Shown piece after piece: positions 4,990 to 9,797 of a DNA stretch of 9,797 bases. Each line of letters starts with the position of its first letter. The first letter of the stretch is position 1. Location: the NCBI GenBank assembly GCA_964423525.1, contig CAYRFU010000275.1, forward strand, positions 1 through 9,797. The letters are read 5' to 3'. The stretch comes from CAYRFU01 sp964423525 (GTDB lineage Bacteria > Vulcanimicrobiota > Xenobia > Xenobiales > JADMJV01). The position numbers and the translations under genes were made by a program. A model generated the notes under the pieces. That model searched no databases and had not been told where the DNA came from. It saw only the letters and a program-made list of their open reading frames with translations.

Positions 4990-7139
4990 TTCTCTTTTTG
5001 CTTCTCGGGGTCAGCGCTCTGGCTCAGTCGCTCGAGCTTGAGACGATTATGGCTGACCCCGTTTGGATCGGTCAATGGCCTCAAGAATCGGCCTGGCACC
5101 CAGACGGGCGAACCGTCCTGTTTCGCCGAGCCAAACCGAAAGGAGGGGAGGAGATCGTTCGCCTCGATCGTCAGGGAAAGACTCTTGGGGTGACGGCGGC
5201 CCAATCACTTCCCCGTCACCGCCCTGGAGTGGCCAGCTGGGACGGCGATCTCTACCGGGAAGGTTCACTTCTCACCCAGACCGTTGAATCCGAATCAGAG
5301 GCTTATCGGCTAGCGGATGGACGCGTTGTGTTTGAGCGGGAAAGGCAGCTGTTCACCCGCTCCCAAGACGGGACGGAGATCCAGTTGGGAGACTTTCTCC
5401 TGGAGGAGCTACCCTCCCAGCCGGAGGGATTCCTAGCTCAACAACAACATCGTTACTTCGAAGTGTTGCGCCAGAGAAGAAGGCGGGAGCTGGCTGGGCC
5501 CCACAAGATTCCCCAGGTGTATCTGGGCGACGAGGTCTCTTTGGTCGTGAGCCGACTCGCGCTCGCGGGCCGCCACTGTCTGGTGGTGCTGGGCCAATCA
5601 GACCAGAGCGGTTGGGATAAAGACAAGATGCCCCACTACGTCACCCGCTCTGGCTATATGGAAAGCGAAGAGGTTCGAGCCCGGGTCGGCACTGGTGAGC
5701 CGGACCATCACACTTTGCGTCTTTACACCTTGCCCGATTGGGAATTCGTCGAGGTGAGCTTGGACCAGCTACCGGGCCGCCATCAGCAACCCCTTCGGGT
5801 CGAGCAGGTGGAGCCGTTGAACCGAGGCTTCGTGGTCCAGGTTTTCAGCCAGGACCATCACGACCGGTGGCTCCTCAGGCTTGATGCGAGCGGCTCTTGG
5901 ACTCTCTTGGAGCACCTTCACGACCCGGCCTGGCACAGCTGGTCGCTCAACGATGTCGGTATTCTGCCTGGCTCTGAGCGAGTCTACTATCTTTCCGAGA
6001 AGTCGGGCTATAGCCAGCTTTATCTGGAGGGCCAGGGCCAGCTGACCCGAGGGCCTCAGGTGGTCGAGAACGTCACGGCTAGTCCCGATGGACGCTTTCT
6101 CTACTACACCGCTAATCCGGTCGACCCCGCCCACTATAATGTTTTCCGGGTCTCGACCGAGAACGGTGAAGTCGAGCAGGTCACCAAGCTTGGTGGTCTC
6201 ACCGAGTATCAGCTTTCACTCGACGGAGAGACCCTCTTGTTGCGACACTCGCGGCTGGCCCGACCCCCCGAACTTTATCTCCAAGAGGCGCGGCCCAGAG
6301 CCCCGGCCCGGCAACTCACCCAGACTGTAAGTGACCGATTCCAGGCCATCGACTGGACGGTCCCCAGTCTGGTCCAAATCCCCTCTTCCCATCACTCCCG
6401 CCCGATCTACGGACGTTTTTACCCGGCCGCGACCGAGCCCTCAGGCAAGAGGCCGGCCGTCGTTTTTGTTCACGGAGCCGGCTATCTTCAGAACTCCCAC
6501 GCTGGCTGGTCTTACTACTTCCGGGAATTCATGTTCCACACACTTCTCAACCGCCTGGGTTTTTGTGTCCTCGACCTCGACTACCGGGCCTCGGCAGGCT
6601 ACGGCCGGGAATGGAGAACCGCCATCTACCGACAGATGGGAACTCCCGAACTGGAAGACCTGGCTGACGGTGTCGACTGGTTGGTGGAAAACCATCAGGT
6701 CGACCGCCACCGGGTAGGGGTTTATGGCGGTTCCTACGGGGGGTTCTTGACCCTGATGGCTCTTTTTCGAGAACCGGACCTGTTCGCTTGTGGTGCTGCC
6801 CTCAGGCCGGTCACCGACTGGGCCCACTACAACGACCCCTATACCTCTCGCATTCTCAACACACCGGGCGAAGACCCCAAGGCTTATCGAGTGAGCTCTC
6901 CCATCGAGTATGCAGAAGGGTTATCAAAGCCCCTCCTGATGGCTCACGGGATGCTCGATGATAACGTTTTCGCTCAAGACACCATCAGGCTGGCCCAACG
7001 TCTCATTGAGCTCAAAAAGGAAAACTGGGAGATGGCTCTTTACCCTTTGGAAGGCCACGGCTTCGAGGAGCCTACCAGTTGGCTCGACCAATACCGGCGT
7101 ATCCTCAAGCTTTTTCTGCCTCTTTTGGAAGCGGGCTAG
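4977..7139 (+). CDS. Exported S9-family (prolyl oligopeptidase/DPP-like) serine peptidase
   Basis: A 720-aa precursor. MRKLVLFLLLGVSALAQS is a signal peptide with an ALA cleavage motif near residue 16-17, so the protein is secreted, periplasmic or surface-located. Residues about 20-440 are a predicted beta-propeller (repeated strands such as SEKSGYSQLYLEG and ASPDGRFLYYTAN), which limits substrate size in this family. Residues about 470-720 are an alpha/beta hydrolase with DYRASAGYGREW, the nucleophile elbow GGSYGG (S586), HGMLDDNV (D661) and GHGF (H694). The spacing of this triad fits dipeptidyl-peptidase IV-type enzymes. It should cleave peptides, often near proline, but the exact specificity (DPP, acylaminoacyl or oligopeptidase) cannot be read off. 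The GTG start lies inside the previous gene, overlapping its end by 13 nt, with only a weak ribosome binding site. No frameshift is seen. Confidence 0.92.
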   Translation: MRKLVLFLLLGVSALAQSLELETIMADPVWIGQWPQESAWHPDGRTVLFRRAKPKGGEEIVRLDRQGKTLGVTAAQSLPRHRPGVASWDGDLYREGSLLTQTVESESEAYRLADGRVVFERERQLFTRSQDGTEIQLGDFLLEELPSQPEGFLAQQQHRYFEVLRQRRRRELAGPHKIPQVYLGDEVSLVVSRLALAGRHCLVVLGQSDQSGWDKDKMPHYVTRSGYMESEEVRARVGTGEPDHHTLRLYTLPDWEFVEVSLDQLPGRHQQPLRVEQVEPLNRGFVVQVFSQDHHDRWLLRLDASGSWTLLEHLHDPAWHSWSLNDVGILPGSERVYYLSEKSGYSQLYLEGQGQLTRGPQVVENVTASPDGRFLYYTANPVDPAHYNVFRVSTENGEVEQVTKLGGLTEYQLSLDGETLLLRHSRLARPPELYLQEARPRAPARQLTQTVSDRFQAIDWTVPSLVQIPSSHHSRPIYGRFYPAATEPSGKRPAVVFVHGAGYLQNSHAGWSYYFREFMFHTLLNRLGFCVLDLDYRASAGYGREWRTAIYRQMGTPELEDLADGVDWLVENHQVDRHRVGVYGGSYGGFLTLMALFREPDLFACGAALRPVTDWAHYNDPYTSRILNTPGEDPKAYRVSSPIEYAEGLSKPLLMAHGMLDDNVFAQDTIRLAQRLIELKKENWEMALYPLEGHGFEEPTSWLDQYRRILKLFLPLLEAG

Positions 7140-7197
7140 TTTCCGACCGACCCTTGACCTTGACTCCTTTTTCAGTGATGGTCTGATGAGGGGCAAG
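7140..7197 (+). other. Short intergenic stretch after the peptidase gene, no clear terminator
   Basis: No hairpin followed by a T-run is visible after the peptidase stop codon. A repeated TTGACC/TTGACT (7154-7165) resembles -35 boxes, but no good -10 lies 16-18 bp downstream (the hexamer at 7183 is CTGATG). Transcription from P2 may therefore continue into the 194-aa gene. Confidence 0.4.
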
Positions 7198-7272
7198 ATG
7201 ATGAAAACTGTTACATTTAGGGGCAGGGAATTGAGGTTTCACTTAGGTCGTGTGGGTTTAATCGAGCTATGA
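7198..7272 (+). CDS. Possible 24-codon small ORF coupled to the next gene
   Basis: GAGGGG (7188-7193) lies 4 nt before ATG 7198 and 7 nt before a second ATG at 7201. The frame encodes MMKTVTFRGRELRFHLGRVG followed by LIEL and stops at TGA 7270-7272. The stop overlaps the ATG of the 194-aa gene as ATGA, the arrangement typical of translational coupling. An in-frame ATG at 7186 is also possible but has a poorer ribosome binding site. The peptide is basic with alternating hydrophobic residues and matches nothing I recognise. It may be a leader or coupling ORF that supplies ribosomes to the next gene, which lacks its own Shine-Dalgarno. It could also be chance. Confidence 0.4.
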   Translation: MMKTVTFRGRELRFHLGRVGLIEL

Positions 7273-7853
7273 GTGGAATAGAGAGCCGGAGTTTTATCCC
7301 CGTCAATCGACCTCCCATGCCACCGTCTTTGGTCTCCAAAGAGCTCGACGAGGAGCCCGTCGTTGAGGAGGACCTCCCCGAGGAGGCCGAGTCCCAGGAT
7401 GAAAGTCTCGGCCACCGTCGTTCTTTTTTGCAGGCTTTATTGGATGAGAATCGCTTCCGAACCACTCGGGGTCGGCGCCGGCGTCTAGAGTGGAGTGGCA
7501 GTCTTGAGAACTCTCGAGGAGAGTCGAGTCTGGCCTACCAAAAACTCCAGGCTGCCTTCCTTCGTTTACAGGCTTCTAGTCCCGACGACTATCGACTCGG
7601 GCTCGACCTCAAAGAGTGCACCGGACCCGATTCCTGGTGCACTACTGCTGATCAGCGCCATCTCTCAACTTTTAGCCGCTCGACCCGGACCGAGATCGAC
7701 CAGCAGGACTATCATGAGGCGGGCTGGATCGGGGAGCACCTCCGTCAGGCTATCGCTACTCTGAGAGACCGGATCCTCACTCTGGAGGCTGAGCTTTTTG
7801 GGCACGAGCTGGAAGCTAGTCAACTGAATTCAGACCTGAATCGTCTGGCTTAG
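7269..7853 (+). CDS. Hypothetical 194-aa protein, acidic N-terminus and coiled-coil C-terminus
   Basis: I do not recognise this protein. Residues 1-45 are low-complexity and acidic (Pro-rich, then ELDEEPVVEEDLPEEAES), likely disordered. A basic patch, RTTRGRRRRLEW, follows at about 62-75. The middle has an ECTGPDSWC segment with two cysteines seven residues apart. The C-terminal third (about 147-194: helices around GEHLRQAIATLRDRILTLEAEL) looks like a coiled coil. There is no signal peptide or membrane helix. ATG 7269 has no Shine-Dalgarno; either coupling to the small ORF that ends over it or a leaderless transcript (TTTAAT at 7257-7262 as a possible -10) would explain expression. Codon use resembles its neighbours. 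The 3' end overlaps the convergent gene by 38 bp. The absence of stops and neighbour-like codon use support a real gene. Confidence 0.72.
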   Translation: MSGIESRSFIPVNRPPMPPSLVSKELDEEPVVEEDLPEEAESQDESLGHRRSFLQALLDENRFRTTRGRRRRLEWSGSLENSRGESSLAYQKLQAAFLRLQASSPDDYRLGLDLKECTGPDSWCTTADQRHLSTFSRSTRTEIDQQDYHEAGWIGEHLRQAIATLRDRILTLEAELFGHELEASQLNSDLNRLA

Positions 7854-9797
7854 GTTCGAGATTCTTGGGCCGGTAGAAAAAGGGTCGCCGGAAGATACCG
7901 GCCAGGTGGTCGGTCATCGGGACTCTAAGGACAATCAGATTTTTACCCGGCCTAGTATAACCGTTCAGGTCGACGTCCCAATCGAAGGCGTAGTCGTTGC
8001 GCCACCAAAGCGGTTTCTGCTCCCGATGGTCGACCAGTCGGCCGTTGACGTAGAGCCAGGCCTCGTTAAACAAGCCCGGAAAGCGCAGATGCCAACCTTC
8101 GCCGGGTGGCAAGACTGTCTCTAGAGAATACCAACCGAAACCTTGAGGGGTGTAGTGGTCGTCAGTCAGAATACCCTGAGCCTGGACGTATAGGTCGGTG
8201 CGAACCGTTTCCTTCCCCGGAACTTGGTCGGCCCAAGAACGCCAGACCCCCTCGTCGTGAGGGTCGAGCCGGAAAGGCCACTCGAGCGGAGCGGTCCGAA
8301 ACTCACTCGACGCTTGAAGTTTGGCCAACTCAGCGTAGAGTTCAACTTCCCCGGGCCACCAGGCGGCTCCCTTCTCGGGCATCCGTTTATAGGTTGTGAA
8401 GATGCCGTTCATCTCGGTCAATTTTTCTCGGGCTCCAAGTCCGCGACGCCCGTGCTCGACAGCCTCAGAATAGTCGCAACGACTGGCGGCGGCGTCGACC
8501 ATCTGGACGTAACTCTTGAGAACTTCAAATCCCAGTCGGGTGAACTTGAGGCGGTCCGATTCTTGAGAGGCAACCTCGTTCAGGCTGCTCTCGAGGCGTT
8601 TGACCAGAGCCGGAGTGTAGACGGCCGGGGCGGCGAAGAACTCGTGCTCGGTTGTGGTGGTATCTTGCCAGGCCGAGAAGATTTGGGACCAGTAAGATTC
8701 CATCGCTTTGGCCGCCGGTCCGTAGAAAGTGGGATAGAACTCTTTCAGCCCGGCTCTTACATTGTAGTCCGGGTTCCAGTAGAGCTGACCTCGAAAATGG
8801 AGATTGAGAAAGGTGGTTGCAATGGCGTTACGAGACTCGGTGGCTAGTCCTAAGATTCCAGCCTCTTGGTAGTGGTGGATATCTTGGGCGATGACGTGAT
8901 GCGAAGGGTTGGGAAGGTCTCTCCACACCAACATGCCCTGGTCGTAATCATAAATGATAACGCGGCCATCCATCACCTTCGACCAGGCTTTCATCATCTC
9001 CCGATAGGTCTGTCGAGGGGGAGAGCGAGGGTCGTCCATGGAGTGGTTGGGGTCGATGTCGATCGGTGCTAGGTAGCAAACTAGGGGCGATTCCGTTCGA
9101 GTCACCCTTTGGGGCGGGAGTGTCATATTGGTGTAGGCCAGAAACCCGATGCGAGCTTTGGATCTCGGGTGCTTTTGCTGTAAGATTCTGGCCACTTTAT
9201 TGTAAAGAGTGAGATAGACGTCGGTGACGGCTGGCTGACCAAAGAACTTGTCTTCGATCTGCCCGGAGACCCCTTGGTCGGTGGGGTGAGAGAGCTTCAT
9301 CAGTCCGTCCTCAATCGAGAGCGAAAAGTCCTGACCGGTAGCGTATTTCTCCTCCACTTGACTGGCCACCATTTCGGCCGCCTCTCCACTGCTCATCGAG
9401 AAGATTTTGGGTAGGCTCTTGGTGTAGCGGCCGAGGGCGTGGCCTCCGCCGCCGCCGACTCTTTCAAGATTGTAGAAGTTGCGGCGGGCGAACTGTTCAT
9501 AGTCGGTTCGATCGCCGTTCCAGGAGATCCAGTAGGTTCGGACTCCGAAGGGGGGCGCGTAAGCATAGTCGAGGTCCCCGACGGTCAACCGCTGGTGTTT
9601 GGGAAGGCACTCTCCAAACTCGGTAGGGGTATACCATCGACAGCCCCACCGATTCAGTAGTTCGACGGCCGCGAAGTAGTGGCTATCATCGTTGCGGCCG
9701 GCCAGGTAGAGGGTCTGACCTTCCCGTTTGAGGGCGATGGCGTCCGCTCGAAGGACGGGGTTGGGTTTGGTGACCTTTTCTAAACTCTCGGCCAGCC
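7816..9797 (-). CDS. DUF4838-like carbohydrate-active protein, 5' end outside window
   Basis: The minus-strand frame is open from the window edge to a TAG at 7816-7818, giving 659 visible codons; the N-terminus lies beyond 9797. The TTG at 9588 is not the start, because family-like sequence continues upstream of it. Reading from the edge, LYLAGRNDDSHYFAAVELL followed by GCRWYTPTEFGECLPK is the N-terminal alpha/beta domain found before DUF4838 barrels and in GH20/GH67-like enzymes. Next comes a probable TIM-barrel region (RIGFLAYTNMTLPPQ, then LAPIDIDPNHSMDDPRSP and HHYQEAGILGLATES), a helical stretch, and a C-terminal galactose-binding-like beta-sandwich (GFGWYSLETVLPPGEGWHLR, then ALLYVNG-type FNEAWLYVNGRLVDH and NLIVLRVPMTDHLAG). 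The likely role is recognition or hydrolysis of glycans, possibly uronic-acid-containing; activity in DUF4838 is poorly characterised. It converges on and overlaps the 194-aa gene. Confidence 0.85.
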   Translation of the reverse strand, partial: LAESLEKVTKPNPVLRADAIALKREGQTLYLAGRNDDSHYFAAVELLNRWGCRWYTPTEFGECLPKHQRLTVGDLDYAYAPPFGVRTYWISWNGDRTDYEQFARRNFYNLERVGGGGGHALGRYTKSLPKIFSMSSGEAAEMVASQVEEKYATGQDFSLSIEDGLMKLSHPTDQGVSGQIEDKFFGQPAVTDVYLTLYNKVARILQQKHPRSKARIGFLAYTNMTLPPQRVTRTESPLVCYLAPIDIDPNHSMDDPRSPPRQTYREMMKAWSKVMDGRVIIYDYDQGMLVWRDLPNPSHHVIAQDIHHYQEAGILGLATESRNAIATTFLNLHFRGQLYWNPDYNVRAGLKEFYPTFYGPAAKAMESYWSQIFSAWQDTTTTEHEFFAAPAVYTPALVKRLESSLNEVASQESDRLKFTRLGFEVLKSYVQMVDAAASRCDYSEAVEHGRRGLGAREKLTEMNGIFTTYKRMPEKGAAWWPGEVELYAELAKLQASSEFRTAPLEWPFRLDPHDEGVWRSWADQVPGKETVRTDLYVQAQGILTDDHYTPQGFGWYSLETVLPPGEGWHLRFPGLFNEAWLYVNGRLVDHREQKPLWWRNDYAFDWDVDLNGYTRPGKNLIVLRVPMTDHLAGIFRRPFFYRPKNLEPKPDDSGLNSVD

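Noticed and set aside
7154..7188. Promoter from the TTGACC/TTGACT boxes
   Set aside because: No acceptable -10 hexamer lies at 16-18 bp spacing.
7824..7841. Palindromes CTGAATTCAG and ATTCAG-AC-CTGAAT as a bidirectional terminator
   Set aside because: The loops are 0-2 nt, the stems are AT-rich and there is no T-run on either side; the sequence is also coding on both strands.
8224..8847. 207-codon plus-strand open frame opposite the DUF4838-like gene
   Set aside because: It lies entirely within a convincing minus-strand gene, with no ribosome binding site or recognisable motif.
9586..9588. TTG at 9588 as the start of the minus-strand gene
   Set aside because: The frame stays open to the window edge and encodes family-typical sequence (such as GCRWYTPTEFGE) upstream of it.

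Overview
The window (about 60% GC by eye) is bacterial. It is tightly packed, with frequent GTG starts, 4-nt stop/start overlaps and classical sigma-70-type -35/-10 boxes. No gene fixes the taxon. DUF4838-type carbohydrate proteins, S9 peptidases and MerR plus VIT/VWA pairs together suggest a Gram-negative-like or deep-branching environmental phylum (Vulcanimicrobiota/Eremiobacterota, Armatimonadota or Planctomycetota type). This is only an impression from gene content.

Layout. Positions 1-116 hold two copies of a 63-bp-period tandem repeat with internal inverted repeats, probably the end of a longer array. At 160-190 a strong promoter (P1) has a near-perfect 20-bp dyad in its spacer and drives an unrecognised 299-aa protein (221-1120). 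The end of that gene contains a second copy of the promoter/operator (P2, 1104-1132; 23 bp identical to P1). P2 drives a co-directional run with every junction overlapping: a MerR-family regulator (1140-1706, apparently leaderless), an 838-aa VIT/VWA-type protein with a FliG-C-like tail (1703-4219), an N-formylglutamate amidohydrolase-family enzyme (4216-4989), and an exported S9 prolyl-oligopeptidase-type peptidase (4977-7139). A 129-bp gap follows, containing a possible 24-codon ORF, then a 194-aa hypothetical protein (7269-7853). Its 3' end overlaps tail-to-tail with a minus-strand DUF4838-like carbohydrate-active protein (7816 to beyond the window end).

How the genes may work together. 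The MerR protein is the obvious candidate to bind the duplicated dyad and control both its own operon and the upstream 299-aa gene. That gene shares a short motif (LEFGLLGRFTAWLA-like) with the segment following the VWA domain of the 838-aa protein, so the two may be related or partner proteins. The regulator, the duplicated operator, the VIT/VWA-FliG-like protein and the 299-aa partner form a compact module that I do not recognise as a characterised system. The two hydrolases are co-transcribed by position, but a functional link to the module is only inferred. Homology statements come from reading the sequence against remembered family motifs; no search was run.
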